From AP-15 sp963732095 (lineage in GTDB: Bacteria > Pseudomonadota > Alphaproteobacteria > ATCC43930 > CGMCC-115725): DNA of 64,000 bases. The stretch lies in the NCBI GenBank assembly GCA_963732095.1, contig CAVSZA010000070.1, forward strand, positions 1 through 64,000, written 5' to 3'. Shown one piece after another: positions 29,161 through 37,502 of the stretch. Made by a program: the position numbers and the translations under genes. The stretch's first letter is position 1, and every line of letters begins with the position of its first letter. The notes below the pieces were generated by a model. The model saw nothing but the letters and a program-made list of their open reading frames with translations. It did not search any database and was not told where the DNA came from.

Positions 29161-29207
29161 GATCGAAATCCATCTCCCTCCAGCAAAGAGTCCGCTGCGA
29201 ACCTGAC
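29161..29207 (+). repeat. Dispersed tRNA-tail-like repeat, copy 1
   Basis: This copy carries TCTCCCTCCAGCAAAGAGTC followed by GCTGCGAACC, matching four other copies in the window (37458, 44635, 46246, 53601). It is the most diverged at the AGCGG position. Confidence 0.6.
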
Positions 29208-29261
29208 TTGCATCCACCAGCATCTGCCCGATTTGGCGCGACACCGGTCGGCTTTTAGACT

Positions 29262-29402
29262 GTGCTCAAGCCGGAGGCGTGGCCCGAATGGCTCGGCGAG
29301 GAACCGGCCGACGAGACGCGCCTGAAATCCCTGCTCGCCCCGAGCGCGCGCGTCGGCAACGTCAAAAACAACGACCCGTCGCTGATCAAACCTATCGGAT
29401 CT
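29262..29402 (+). pseudogene. SOS response-associated peptidase (SRAP/YedK) C-terminal remnant
   Basis: LKPEAWPEWLGEEPADETRL, then KSLLAP and VGNVKNNDPSLIKPI match the C-terminal part of SRAP/HMCES proteins, which crosslink abasic sites in single-stranded DNA. The segment usually found between LLAP and VNNVRN (PAEEMxxWPVS) is deleted, and the catalytic N-terminal MCGR is absent. Confidence 0.6.
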
Positions 29403-29903
29403 TTGGTTTCTCGTATCTCTCCGAAAGGGGAAAGGACCGACCACAAGCGCAGTAGTTTCGGTTTATCCAACTCATAGATCATTTCCGCAACCTCGATTTG
29501 TTTTGTAACGAGGTTATTTCCCCTGTCGAGCATCCGTGACGAATGTCCGTTTGCGCGTCATTAACACATCTTTAAGTTTTGACGCAGATGTTTCGAACGG
29601 GGTTTGAGATGGATTTGTAGAGAATGCCGTCGGTCGCACGCGCTGCAGACCGCGGCTCTTTGGGAGATCCTACCGGCCGGCGTGGCCCGCGCTGTCTGAA
29701 AACTGGAAGTACCGGCTGGGCTCAGTCTGCAGATCGCGAGATCAGCGAGGATGATAGTGCAGCCGGATGGATCTCCCGCTCTTATCACCCGCGTCGACCT
29801 CGCCGCGGTGGACGACGGCGGGACGCGAACCGGGGCGGCGGGCTGACGGGCACCGTTCCATAGGCCGCCTAGCGAGAACAGGCTGCTGAAGGGGGCGCCA
29901 ACA

Positions 29904-30149
29904 ATGACCGACGCGCTGCCAATCATCATCGACGAGGATGCGGCGATCGACAGTGCGTTTTTCGGTTCGCACGCTGGCCGAAGTTGCTATGCGCGTGACC
30001 ACCGCAGCGGCTGGGTTCTCGTCGTACGCCAGGTCGTTGCTCAGCGGGAGCCGCCAGTGATGCTACGGGTGTGGGGCCGGGTTGAACGGGTGCCGGATGA
30101 TGATGCGAGCTGCCTGGCACTGTGGGAGCGTTGCGCCTATCCGCGCTGA
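29904..30149 (+). CDS. Small hypothetical protein
   Basis: An ATG preceded by GAAGGGGG opens an 81-residue frame with balanced composition (DALPIIIDEDAAIDSAFFGS, then RSGWVLVVRQVV). No domain recognised; the evidence is only the ribosome site and plausible protein composition. Confidence 0.3.
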   Translation: MTDALPIIIDEDAAIDSAFFGSHAGRSCYARDHRSGWVLVVRQVVAQREPPVMLRVWGRVERVPDDDASCLALWERCAYPR

Positions 30150-30611
30150 GACCACACTGCAGGATCCCCCAACAAGACGATCACACAAACGCGACAATCG
30201 CCGATTCGCCGGTCTGGCTATCCACCAAGGTTGAACCCATCCTGTGACCATTGACGGCGAGACTCACGCACCATGACGAATGGAAGTAAATCCACGAGAC
30301 GCTATCAATAGCCCGGGTTGGTACGGAAATGCTTATCAGCTGCGGCTCGTGTATTTACCACCAGGGATCTTGGCATGTAGCTGTACTAGAAGGCCTCGAC
30401 GATCTTTACTCGATTATCGCGGCGCACACTTAGGCAAGACCGCCCCGAGTGCGTCTCCTCTTTACTTAAACCACAGTAAAAATATGGCCTCACGGTTATT
30501 GATCCAATTAAATCCGTGCATTCCGCCATTGCACAGTGCGCATCGTAGTGATAGACGCCCAAAAGATTGATCGATCCTGGTCAACCTTCCACTCTGTCTC
30601 GAAGGCAAAGA

Positions 30612-31079
30612 ATGTCGACGTTAGACGAGATCACTAAGGAGAAGCAACTGCTCGGCGAAGCGCTCGCGCGCGTCGATGCTCAGCGTGAAAAGCTCATTAG
30701 CCAGCTCAACGAACTGGAGGCAGCCGAGCGTGTGCTCGCGCGCTACAGCACGGCCACGCAGGCAAGGAAGACGTCCTCAGCCAAAATGCCGACCACCGGA
30801 GCGAAGGCGGCTGCTCCAGCGAGACCACGCGGGCGCAGGCGCATTGCGACCGCAAAATCAGCTGGCGGCAGCCGCCGCTCGCCGAACCTCAACGATCAGG
30901 TTCTTGCCCTGGCAACTGGCAAGACGCAGCAAGAAATCACCGCTGCATGCAAAGGCGTTCGCCCGAACCATGTCGGCGCCGCGATTGCCCGACACAAGCG
31001 GGCCGGCCGCGTCGAAGAGCGCGATGGGAAGCTCTATGCCACACAGCCGAGCGGGACGGAGCAACGCGTCGCGGTCTGA
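30612..31079 (+). CDS. Small protein with coiled coil, basic linker and winged-helix-like end
   Basis: From ATG 30612 (GAAGGCAAAG upstream) the 155-residue protein has three parts. A coiled coil spans residues 1-45 (KEKQLLGEALARVDAQREKL), a Lys/Arg/Ala-rich basic linker runs to about residue 95, and a helical C-terminal domain (LNDQVLALATGKTQQEITAA) plus RHKRAGRVEERDGKLY resembles a winged helix. The layout suggests a DNA- or RNA-associated regulator. An upstream in-frame start at 30567 lacks a ribosome site. No named family recognised. Confidence 0.65.
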   Translation: MSTLDEITKEKQLLGEALARVDAQREKLISQLNELEAAERVLARYSTATQARKTSSAKMPTTGAKAAAPARPRGRRRIATAKSAGGSRRSPNLNDQVLALATGKTQQEITAACKGVRPNHVGAAIARHKRAGRVEERDGKLYATQPSGTEQRVAV

Positions 31080-31312
31080 GGCGCGATAAAAAGAGCGCCG
31101 GCCGACTCCGAAAGGAGTGGTCGTCGTGTTTGCCTCACTCCGGTGCAATGTGGACAGGGCGTCCCCGTCTGCGAGGCACAAGGGATGATCGAAATGTCGT
31201 CCGCGTGGCGGGACGACTTACGGGGGACCGATTGCTCCAATCCATTTTCCGCCACCGGCGAGTCATACAAACCCGACGAAGGAACGTCGCGCTCAACGGC
31301 GAGGGCGGGAAG

Positions 31313-31795
31313 ATGGCGCAAGACGATCGATTTGACCTGGCACGGCTCGAACGGCTGGAGCAGCGCCTGCAGGCGTTGGAGGACGCGGAGGCAATCCGCA
31401 ACCCGAAGGCCCGCTATGCCGCCTTGTGTGACGCCCAATACGGGATTGCGATGCTGTTCACAGAGGACGCGTTGTGGGAAAGCCCCGGCTTGGGCCGGTT
31501 TGAGGGCCGCGAGGCGATCCGAGGCTTCTTTCGAGGGGCGTCGGGGATTTTCTCGTCCGCAATCCATTACAGCCTCAATGGCCAGATCGAGGTGGAAGGC
31601 GACTCGGCCCAAGCGCGATGGTACCTGTTTATGCCTTGCACGGTGGCCGCCGGAAATCAGGCGATGTGGCGTGCCGGCATCGATCACGAGACTTACGCGC
31701 GGGTGGATGGAGCTTGGATGTTCCGCCACAAGCGCTCGGAGCCGCTGATGAGCGTCCGGTTCGAGACTGGCTGGGCCAAGACGCGTTTCGCGTGA
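31313..31795 (+). CDS. NTF2-like (SnoaL-type) protein
   Basis: I choose ATG 31313 because GAGGGCGGGA lies just upstream; the much longer open frame before it is non-coding. The 160-residue product has the helix-then-curved-sheet pattern of NTF2/SnoaL proteins: an N-terminal coiled region (LERLEQRLQALEDAEAIR), YAALCDAQYGIAMLFTEDAL and GREAIRGFFRG. Members near oxygenases act as small-ring isomerases, hydratases or dioxygenase beta subunits. It leads a run of same-strand catabolic-type genes (hydrolase, LLM oxidoreductase). Confidence 0.75.
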   Translation: MAQDDRFDLARLERLEQRLQALEDAEAIRNPKARYAALCDAQYGIAMLFTEDALWESPGLGRFEGREAIRGFFRGASGIFSSAIHYSLNGQIEVEGDSAQARWYLFMPCTVAAGNQAMWRAGIDHETYARVDGAWMFRHKRSEPLMSVRFETGWAKTRFA

Positions 31796-32030
31796 CACGG
31801 CTGCCGAGCAATCGGCTTGGAGGCTGACTGAGAAGGCCTTCGCGGAACGGGGTGGGCCACCACGGAAACGCCGTATGAAAGCATCTGAAGAGTTCTGGCG
31901 GCCTGCCCTGCAAAGTCCGATGAGGTCGCGGCGGCCCGCTCAAGTAAGATCCGAAGCCGAAAGGGAACGCAATGTTGATCGTGGACGGAGAGATCGATCT
32001 TTGGTTGAACCCCGAGAGCGACACCGCGAA

Positions 32031-32813
32031 ATGACCCGGACGATTCCACTGGCCGGCACCACGCTCGAAGCTATCGAGCGCGGCCAGGGGAGGCCTCTGC
32101 TGTTCCTGCACACCGGAGAGGGGCTGGCGCCCGAGCGGCCGTGGCTCGATCTGCTCGCAAAACGCTATCGCGTCATCGCGCCGCTACATCCGGGATACGG
32201 AGACTCGCCGCTGATCGATGGTGGCGCGGGCGGCGTCGATGACCTAGCTTACCTTTACCTCGATCTCGCCGCCGAACTGGGCTTCGAGGGCGCGGTGCTG
32301 GTCGGTGCCGATCTCGGCGGCTGGATCGCGGCCGAGATGATGGTGCGCTCGACGGCCCGCTTCTCCTGCTTGGTTCTGGTCGCCCCGCTCGGCATCAAAT
32401 TGCGTGGCCGCGACGAGCGCGACATCGCAGACATGCACGGCACCGAGCGCGCCGAATATCTGCGGCTTGCCTGGGCCGACCCGGCGAAGGGCGAGGTCGA
32501 TTACACCGCCCTGTCCGATACCGAATTGGCGGCGATCGTGCGCGGCCGCGAAGCTTTCGCGCTTTACGGCTGGAAGCCTTACATGCACAACCCGCGCCTG
32601 AAGCGCTGGCTGCACCGCATCGACCGGCCGACCCTGCTGCTGTGGGGAGCGCAGGACGGCATCGTCACGCCTTCCTATGGCGAGGGGTGGCGGCAGGAAA
32701 TTCCCGGCGCCAGGATCGACGTGATCCCCGCGGCCGGACACTTTCCCCATTGGGAACAGCCGGAAGAATTCGTGCAACGCCTGTCGGCGCTTGTCGACGG
32801 CCACAACACATAG
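32031..32813 (+). CDS. Alpha/beta hydrolase with Asp at the nucleophile elbow
   Basis: Starting at ATG 32031, 260 residues with the full alpha/beta hydrolase core. The elbow reads VGADLGG, placing Asp94 where esterases have Ser. Asp nucleophiles are characteristic of haloalkane dehalogenases, fluoroacetate dehalogenases and epoxide hydrolases, so a C-X bond or epoxide hydrolysis is more likely than ester hydrolysis. The acid is probably Asp in GAQDGIV and the base His in AGHFPHWEQPEEF. It ends 13 bases before the LLM oxidoreductase start, so the two are probably co-translated. Confidence 0.82.
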   Translation: MTRTIPLAGTTLEAIERGQGRPLLFLHTGEGLAPERPWLDLLAKRYRVIAPLHPGYGDSPLIDGGAGGVDDLAYLYLDLAAELGFEGAVLVGADLGGWIAAEMMVRSTARFSCLVLVAPLGIKLRGRDERDIADMHGTERAEYLRLAWADPAKGEVDYTALSDTELAAIVRGREAFALYGWKPYMHNPRLKRWLHRIDRPTLLLWGAQDGIVTPSYGEGWRQEIPGARIDVIPAAGHFPHWEQPEEFVQRLSALVDGHNT

Positions 32814-32826
32814 CCGGGAGGAACCG

Positions 32827-34035
32827 ATGCGCGTCTGGTATTTCTCCGAGATGGCCTATCACCCGGCCTGGGAGGAGGGGCTGAAGCGTGGCTCGCTCAG
32901 GGTGGTCCTGCCGAACTCCAATTACGACCCCAAGATCGGGCATCAGCTGCTCAACCGCTATCTCGACGAGTTTCGGCTGTGCGACGAGGTCGGGCTCGAC
33001 ATCATGGTCAATGAGCACCACAGCACCTCGACCTGCCTGACGATCTCGGTGCCGATGGCGCTGGCGGTCATCGCGCGCGAGACCAAGCGCGCGCGGCTGT
33101 TGTCGCTCGGCACGCCGATCGCCAACCGCCCCGACCCGGTGCGCGTCGCCGAGGAAATGGCATGGCTCGACGTGTTGTCGGGCGGGCGGCTGGAGATGGG
33201 CCTCGTCAAGGGCGCGCCCTATGAGATCGCGCCGGCCAACAGCAACCCGGCCAACCTGATGCGCCGCTACTGGGAGGCGCACGACCTGATCCTGAAGGCG
33301 ATGTCGACGACCGACGGCCCGTTCAGCTGGGAGGGCGAGTTCTTCCACTACCGCAACGTCAACATCTGGCCGCGGCCGTATCAGCAGCCGATCCCGCCGG
33401 TGTGGATGACCGGCCTCAGCCCCGAGACCGGCCGGATGGCGGCCGAACGCGGCCATGTCGTCGGCACGCTGCTGTCGCTGTCGGCTGCGGGGCCGATGTT
33501 CGACGCCTATCGCAAGCGCGCGCAGGAGCTCGGCTGGACCGCCGGGCCCGACCGCTTCGCCTATGCCGGCGTGGTCGGCGTCGGCACGACGCGCGAGGAG
33601 GGCTTGCGCCGGGCCAACCTCGCCGCCGATTACGTTCGGACTTCGGTTGTCGTCGCCGAGCCGTTCACCAATCCGCCGGGCTACAACTCGCTCGCCGCCA
33701 ACATCGCGATGCTCAAATCCGGCGGGAAGCGCGGCGGCTTCGTCCGCGACCGCCAGGGCAATCCGGTCGACCAGCGGACGGCGACGATCGAGCAGCTGAT
33801 TGAGAGCGGCACCTGCTTTGCCGGTACGCCCGACGACGTGTACAACCAGATCAAGGCGCTCAACGACAGCGTCGGCGGCTTCGGCAACCTGTTGATGTTC
33901 GGGCAGGGCGGCTTCCTCGACCACGCCGACACGGTCGCCAACATCACCTTGTTCGCCAAGGAGGTCCTGCCGCGGCTGCGCGAGCTCAATCCAACACCGG
34001 CAACGGCCGATGTCGATGCGGCGGCGGCACAATAA
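32827..34035 (+). CDS. LLM class flavin-dependent oxidoreductase (luciferase-like)
   Basis: ATG 32827 follows GGGAGGAACC. The 402-residue protein shows the bacterial luciferase family pattern: WYFSEMAYHPAW at the N-terminus, DIMVNEHHSTSTC, the NRPDPVRVAEEMAWLDVLS block and RYWEAHDLILKA. Such enzymes use FMNH2 and oxygen to oxidise or desulfonate small organic molecules, often in two-component systems with a flavin reductase; none is seen here. Its tight coupling to the Asp-type hydrolase suggests a shared degradative pathway. Confidence 0.9.
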   Translation: MRVWYFSEMAYHPAWEEGLKRGSLRVVLPNSNYDPKIGHQLLNRYLDEFRLCDEVGLDIMVNEHHSTSTCLTISVPMALAVIARETKRARLLSLGTPIANRPDPVRVAEEMAWLDVLSGGRLEMGLVKGAPYEIAPANSNPANLMRRYWEAHDLILKAMSTTDGPFSWEGEFFHYRNVNIWPRPYQQPIPPVWMTGLSPETGRMAAERGHVVGTLLSLSAAGPMFDAYRKRAQELGWTAGPDRFAYAGVVGVGTTREEGLRRANLAADYVRTSVVVAEPFTNPPGYNSLAANIAMLKSGGKRGGFVRDRQGNPVDQRTATIEQLIESGTCFAGTPDDVYNQIKALNDSVGGFGNLLMFGQGGFLDHADTVANITLFAKEVLPRLRELNPTPATADVDAAAAQ

Positions 34036-34254
34036 CGCCCGGTACCAACTGATGATCATCGCCGGCCATGGCCGCGTTCTGGCTTGACGTCAGAGCACCT
34101 GCTTCTGCCCGGTTTCCGAGGCTCGCATGATCGCGTCCAGCAGGCGGTGCGTCCGCCCGAGGTCGCGGGATCGGCCGGCGCGGATCATAACGGTAGCCAC
34201 GCGGCGGCCCGCCCGGTCCGTCGGCGCCGAGAGTGCCGTCACCGCGCAGATAGA

Positions 34255-34383
34255 GCAGCGCTCGCCACCGAGATCGGCCACGATCGATTTGAGGCCCACG
34301 ACCGTAATCGCCGGTGCGGCGAAGGAGACGGCGGCGATGCCGAGCGCGGTCAGGCACACGGCCCAAGACCCCCGCGTCTCGAT
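34255..34383 (-). pseudogene. MFS transporter first-helix remnant
   Basis: The minus strand encodes ETRGSWAVCLTALGIAAVSF and APAITVVGLKSIVADLGGER, which looks like the first membrane segment and loop of a major facilitator superfamily protein. No further helices follow in any frame, so only about 43 codons remain. Confidence 0.4.
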
Positions 34384-34592
34384 TGTCGACCGGCCTTCGA
34401 ACCCCGGAACGGCTGCAACGATGGTCATCACCTCGCCACCCGCAGACACCGGCTGCGGCAAATCCGCGAGTTCGCCGGTGGGGACCGATGGTTTGTAGCC
34501 TCTCTGCTGGAGCAAGCCGGATTCGGACTCCCGGTCCCACTTGCGCCGGTATCGCTGTGAAGCGCAGGAATAGGCCATTCTCGGCGGCGATC

Positions 34593-35201
34593 ATGACGGA
34601 AACGGAAAAATTCGGGACCGAACGCCTTGTGGCGCGGTCATGGCAGATCGAGGATCTGCCCCTTGCGATGGAATTGTGGGGGGATCCCGCCGTCACGGCG
34701 CTCATTGATTCCCGCGGCAAACTCACCAATGCCCAAGTCGGAGAGAAGCTCCGCGCCGAGATCGAGCGGGAGAGGTCCGGTGGCGTTCAGTATTGGGCAC
34801 TGTTCGATCACCGCAATGGCGAGTTCGTCGGCTGCGGCGGACTTCGGCCATGGCTCTATACACCCGGCGAGGCGAATTTCGAAGTCGGGTTCCATCTCGT
34901 GAAGCGCTGCTGGGGCAAGGGCTTCGCAACGGAAGCAGCGTTGGGCGCGCTCGAATACGCCTGGGAAAAATTGCGGCTGTCGCAAGTCTACGCCGGGCAT
35001 CATCCCTACAATCGTGCTTCGGAGAAAATCCTAAAAAAGCTCGGATTCGACTTCATTGGAAATGTGTTTTACGAACCAACCGGCTTGATGCATCCGTCTT
35101 ACGTCTGCAAAGCACCGCCCCCGAGACGGAACACTTTCACAGCGCGGGATTCCTCCCGATGGCCTCGATATCGGCTGTGCCCCGATTCCGAACCTTCGTA
35201 G
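34593..35201 (+). CDS. GNAT family N-acetyltransferase (RimJ/RimL-like)
   Basis: ATG 34593 opens a protein whose first ~170 residues are a complete GNAT domain of the RimJ/RimL type: TERLVARSWQIEDLPLAMEL at the start, the acetyl-CoA loop VKRCWGKGFATEAALGALEY, and HPYNRASEKILKKLGF at the end. It would transfer an acetyl group to a protein N-terminus or small molecule. The last ~30 residues are basic and Ser/Pro-rich and may be an extension created by loss of the original stop. It is not obviously linked to its neighbours. Confidence 0.85.
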   Translation: MTETEKFGTERLVARSWQIEDLPLAMELWGDPAVTALIDSRGKLTNAQVGEKLRAEIERERSGGVQYWALFDHRNGEFVGCGGLRPWLYTPGEANFEVGFHLVKRCWGKGFATEAALGALEYAWEKLRLSQVYAGHHPYNRASEKILKKLGFDFIGNVFYEPTGLMHPSYVCKAPPPRRNTFTARDSSRWPRYRLCPDSEPS

Positions 35202-35311
35202 GGCGCCAAACAGATCAGGTAATGGCTTTTCCGCCAACGAGGGTCGGCGCGAACGTGAAAGGGCGACGCCGGGCGTCTTCGGTGGGACCGGGAGTTCACG
35301 ACACCCCATAC

Positions 35312-35389
35312 TGGCTGGCAGCCCCGGGATCGAACCGGGCTCATTCCCGCTTAACAGGCGGGCGCAGTCACCCTGATTGCTAGCTGCCA
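35312..35389 (-). tRNA. tRNA-Asn(GTT)-like, tRNA array member
   Basis: A complete cloverleaf on the minus strand: 7-bp acceptor TGGCAGC/GCTGCCA, anticodon arm CCCGC-CTGTTAA-GCGGG (anticodon GTT at 35353-35355), T arm CCCGG-TTCGATC-CCGGG, discriminator G and encoded CCA. All stems except part of the D arm pair perfectly. The sequence is unlike the usual chromosomal tRNA-Asn, which suggests a mobile-element origin. Confidence 0.85.
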
Positions 35390-35395
35390 AGAAAC

Positions 35396-35469
35396 TGGAG
35401 CGGAGGCTCAGGATCGAACTCGCATCATGAGCTTGGAAGGCTCAGGCCCTGCCATTGGACGACCTCCGC
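35396..35469 (-). tRNA. tRNA-Gly(TCC)-like, tRNA array member
   Basis: Acceptor GCGGAGG/CCTCCGC pairs perfectly, with discriminator T and encoded CCA, and the anticodon loop CTTCCAA gives TCC. The T loop is normal (TTCGATC) but its stem GCGAG/CTGAG pairs at only two positions, so folding may be weak. It is 6 bases from the tRNA-Asn. Confidence 0.75.
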
Positions 35470-35471
35470 GG

Positions 35472-35544
35472 CGCCGAGAGATGGAATCGAACCACCATCC
35501 TGCGTTCTTCAAACGCGTGCGTGAACCATCATTGCTACCTCGGC
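35472..35544 (-). tRNA. tRNA-Phe(GAA)-like, tRNA array member
   Basis: Acceptor GCCGAGG/TCTCGGC pairs with one wobble, the anticodon loop TTGAAGA gives GAA, and the T arm GGTGG-TTCGATT-CCATC is acceptable. CCA is not encoded: the next tRNA begins almost immediately. There is one mismatch at the base of the anticodon stem. Confidence 0.75.
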
Positions 35545-35549
35545 AGAAT

Positions 35550-35621
35550 TGGTTGCGGGACCAGGAGTTGCACCTGGCCACGCCGGCTTATGAGGCCGGC
35601 TCGACCCTGGGTCTTCCCGCA
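35550..35621 (-). tRNA. tRNA-Met(CAT)-like, tRNA array member
   Basis: Acceptor TGCGGGA/TCCCGCA, anticodon stem CCGGC/GCCGG with loop CTCATAA (anticodon CAT) and encoded CCA. The T arm CCAGG-TGCAACT-CCTGG has a loop that lacks the canonical TTCG start. With lysidine modification CAT could also read isoleucine codons. Confidence 0.75.
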
Positions 35622-35636
35622 TTAGGGTTACGATCC

Positions 35637-35706
35637 CACCCGTTCCAGGCAGTCCGCCCGGTCTCGCGCGCTTATAAGGCGCACCCGCTCGCCAGAGCCG
35701 ACGGTC
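35637..35706 (-). tRNA. Degenerate tRNA-Ile(TAT)-like, tRNA array member
   Basis: Anticodon stem TGCGC/GCGCG with loop CTTATAA gives TAT, the rare isoleucine AUA decoder. The T stem CCGGG/CCTGG is paired, but its loop CGGACTG is non-canonical and only about five of seven acceptor pairs form. No CCA is encoded. It may be a decayed or highly atypical tRNA. Confidence 0.5.
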
Positions 35707-35710
35707 GAAG

Positions 35711-35785
35711 TGGAGCGGGGAACCGGGAACGATCCGGCGACCTCCTGCTTGGCAAGCAAGCGCTCTCCACCTACTCTACTGGAGG
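35711..35785 (-). tRNA. Degenerate tRNA-Gly(GCC)-like, tRNA array member
   Basis: The 3' half is tRNA-like: anticodon arm CTTGC-TTGCCAA-GCAGG (anticodon GCC), T stem GCCGG/CCGGT, 3' acceptor ending CCCCGCTCCA. The 5' acceptor strand does not pair with it, so this first-transcribed member is probably broken. Confidence 0.45.
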
Positions 35786-36040
35786 CCGGGTAAAAATCTG
35801 CCAGAAATTTGTGAGGGTGTTTTGCCGGCCGCGCAAGGCCAAATCCCCCATGACCGACCAAGCGGCCAGCCGGCCGATCACCCTCCGACCACCCCGACAC
35901 TCAGGAGGGTCAGCAATCCGCGGCCTATTAACTGCCAAGCTCCTCTCACAAGCCGGCAATCACTGGCAGGGGCGGATGATCGCCCTATTCCGCCAATGCT
36001 GCGCCAGACCGGACAGTTTCCGCCCCATCGGCCCGCGCCA
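35786..36040. other. Spacer upstream of the tRNA array
   Basis: About 255 bases with no gene. It lies upstream of the minus-strand tRNA array and so should contain its promoter, but no convincing sigma-70 pair was chosen. Confidence 0.3.
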
Positions 36041-36394
36041 TTAACCCCATCTCCGCTTGTCGAAGCCCTGGCCGCGCGTGCCGAGCTCCAACAGAGGCTT
36101 GCCGTCCAGTGTGAACGACTTCGCGACCGAGTCGGAGCGGTCCGTCGTATAGCCGACATCTCCGACGATCTTGAGGCCGTGCGGGTCGATGACCTCGCCG
36201 CTCCCCCAGGCGCCCAGGTATTTGCCGTCGCGGTCGAAGACCAGGACCGGGGGGTCCTTGCGCTGGAACACATAGATGCGGTCCTGCGCATCGGCCGCGA
36301 CCCGGCTTACCAGCCCGAAAGTCTGCCCGGCGGGCAATTTGAGGAAATCGCGGATCAACTCGTAACGGTATTCGCCTGCGCCAGTCTGTGCCAT
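36041..36394 (-). pseudogene. NHL-repeat beta-propeller protein, C-terminally truncated
   Basis: From ATG 36394, 117 residues begin normally (YELIRDFLKLPAGQTFGLVS). They then show NHL blades: DRIYVFQRKDPPVLVFDRDG, DPHGLKIVGDVGYTTDRSD and SFTLDGKPLLELGTRGQ. Family members are about 300 residues with six blades; here the protein stops after about two. The 3' part is missing, replaced by the spacer of the tRNA array. Such proteins resemble peptidyl-alpha-hydroxyglycine lyases, but no activity can be assigned to the stump. Confidence 0.7.
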
Positions 36395-36525
36395 ACGTTT
36401 TCTCTCGGAAATCAGGACGTAAAAAACGCGGCTCCGCCCCGCGCGGAACGCAATTCCATTCTATACCGTTAGCACTCCGGTGGCGGCGCTGTGCCGCTGT
36501 TTGTGCATACTTCGCGGAGGTAGCG

Positions 36526-36867
36526 ATGCCAACAAGGTTCAAGGTATTTGCGATTGCTGTCGCCCTGGCGGGCATGTCAAGCGTGGCAACGGCGCAATGT
36601 GTGCCGGGTTACTACTATGCCAACGGCGTCTGCCAGCCGGCCGGGGCGCCGGGCTATGGGAACCCTGTTTCCGGCGCAGTGTCCGGGGAGGCGGCCGGCG
36701 CAGTGCAGGGCTATGGCAGCGGGGGACCCGTTGGCGCGGTCGTGGGCGGCGCGCTCGGCACCGCTGCCGGCGCGCTTCAGGGCACCGCCAATATGTTCAC
36801 GCCGCCGCCCGTAAGGTGCAACTACGGCTACACCTATTACAACGGGGCCTGCGTCCCAGCTCGTTAG
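36526..36867 (+). CDS. Small secreted Gly-rich protein
   Basis: ATG 36526 has GGAGG upstream. The 113-residue product has a signal peptide cleaved near TAQ (residue ~24), then CVPGYYYANGVCQPAG, a central Gly/Ala run with a glycine-zipper look (GGPVGAVVGGALGTAAGALQ), and a terminal CNYGYTYYNGACVPAR that echoes the N-terminal Cys motif. It is probably envelope-associated. Similar short Cys/Tyr-Gly proteins are common in Hyphomicrobiales; function unknown. Confidence 0.75.
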   Translation: MPTRFKVFAIAVALAGMSSVATAQCVPGYYYANGVCQPAGAPGYGNPVSGAVSGEAAGAVQGYGSGGPVGAVVGGALGTAAGALQGTANMFTPPPVRCNYGYTYYNGACVPAR

Positions 36868-36869
36868 CT

Positions 36870-37087
36870 TCATCAATACGCGTCGCCGCCAAAATAAAGG
36901 TCGTGCCGGTCACGATCGGGTCGCCGGCGCCGACGAAGGAGATGTTGGGGTCCTTGACCTGACGTGGTCCGGCCCGGCCTGAGGCCTGCAGCGCGCCTTG
37001 AATGATGTGCCACAGGCCGTGGATGCGACCTGTGCCGAGGCTGTCGCCAAAGGTGTTGAGCGGCAGTTCGCCGTCGAGTTCGATACG
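36870..37087 (-). pseudogene. Thiolase (SCP-x-type acetyl-CoA acyltransferase) C-terminal fragment
   Basis: The minus strand reads ELDGELPLNTFGDSLGTGRI, HGLWHIIQGALQASGRAGPR and VKDPNISFVGAGDPIVTGTT in one frame. This is the C-terminal domain of non-decarboxylating thiolases around the active-site GHxxG-like region. It is joined at about 37090 to part of an unrelated hydrolase gene and lacks everything N-terminal. Confidence 0.6.
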
Positions 37088-37089
37088 CC

Positions 37090-37260
37090 TGGCGGCGCTA
37101 CCAACCAGTCCTCACCCGGTAGGGTGGCAAGACGCAGGTTGGGCGGCAACAGGCTCAATAAGGATTGTCTGTTCTCCGGCACGAAGGCGTCGAGATAGAC
37201 GAGCGAAGCAACTTTCTCCGGCACGCGGTCGGCTACGCCACTGATCACCATGCCGCCATG
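37090..37260 (-). pseudogene. Alpha/beta hydrolase (EstC-like) internal fragment
   Basis: MVISGVADRVPEKVASLVYL and DAFVPENRQSLLSLLPPN match the segment just after the nucleophile elbow of EstC/SalBP2-like esterases. The elbow itself (expected VGHSYGG) is degraded to a frameshifted remnant just upstream. It fuses into the thiolase fragment. Confidence 0.6.
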
Positions 37261-37457
37261 CGCCTACGTGTAACGGTCGGTCTCTGCCGGCCTTCGCGAT
37301 TGCGCCCGCTATGCACGGGGGCAGTCGTGATCCCCGGTGCCGCGCGCGCCAGCCAGGCAGGGCCTCAAAATCAAAACCGATCGCCTTTGCCCCGAGCCTC
37401 GCTCGGCGCAGATCCTGGATTGAGGTTGCACCGGGCCGCATCGTAAACCGCTCCGGC

Positions 37458-37502
37458 ACGGTTCGTTGTTGACTCGCCGCTGGAGGGAGACGGATTCGAA
37501 CT
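37458..37502 (-). repeat. Dispersed tRNA-tail-like repeat, copy 2
   Basis: In minus orientation it reads TTCGAATCCGTCTCCCTCCA, then GCGGCGAGTC and a few bases later CGAACC. The T-loop-like TTCGAATCC start is the best tRNA resemblance of the set. Confidence 0.65.

Larger units (their letters stand above)
28504..30611. other. Gene-poor region with remnants
   Basis: Two kilobases hold only a repeat copy (29161-29207), an SRAP-protein scar (29262-29402) and one doubtful small gene (29904-30149). The rest shows open frames on both strands with no ribosome sites or recognisable families. Composition is heterogeneous, in keeping with accumulated insertions and deletions. Confidence 0.45.

Noticed and set aside
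32665..34059. 464-codon minus-strand frame opposite the LLM oxidoreductase
   Set aside because: Complement of a GC-rich real gene; His/Asp/Arg-heavy composition typical of antisense shadows.
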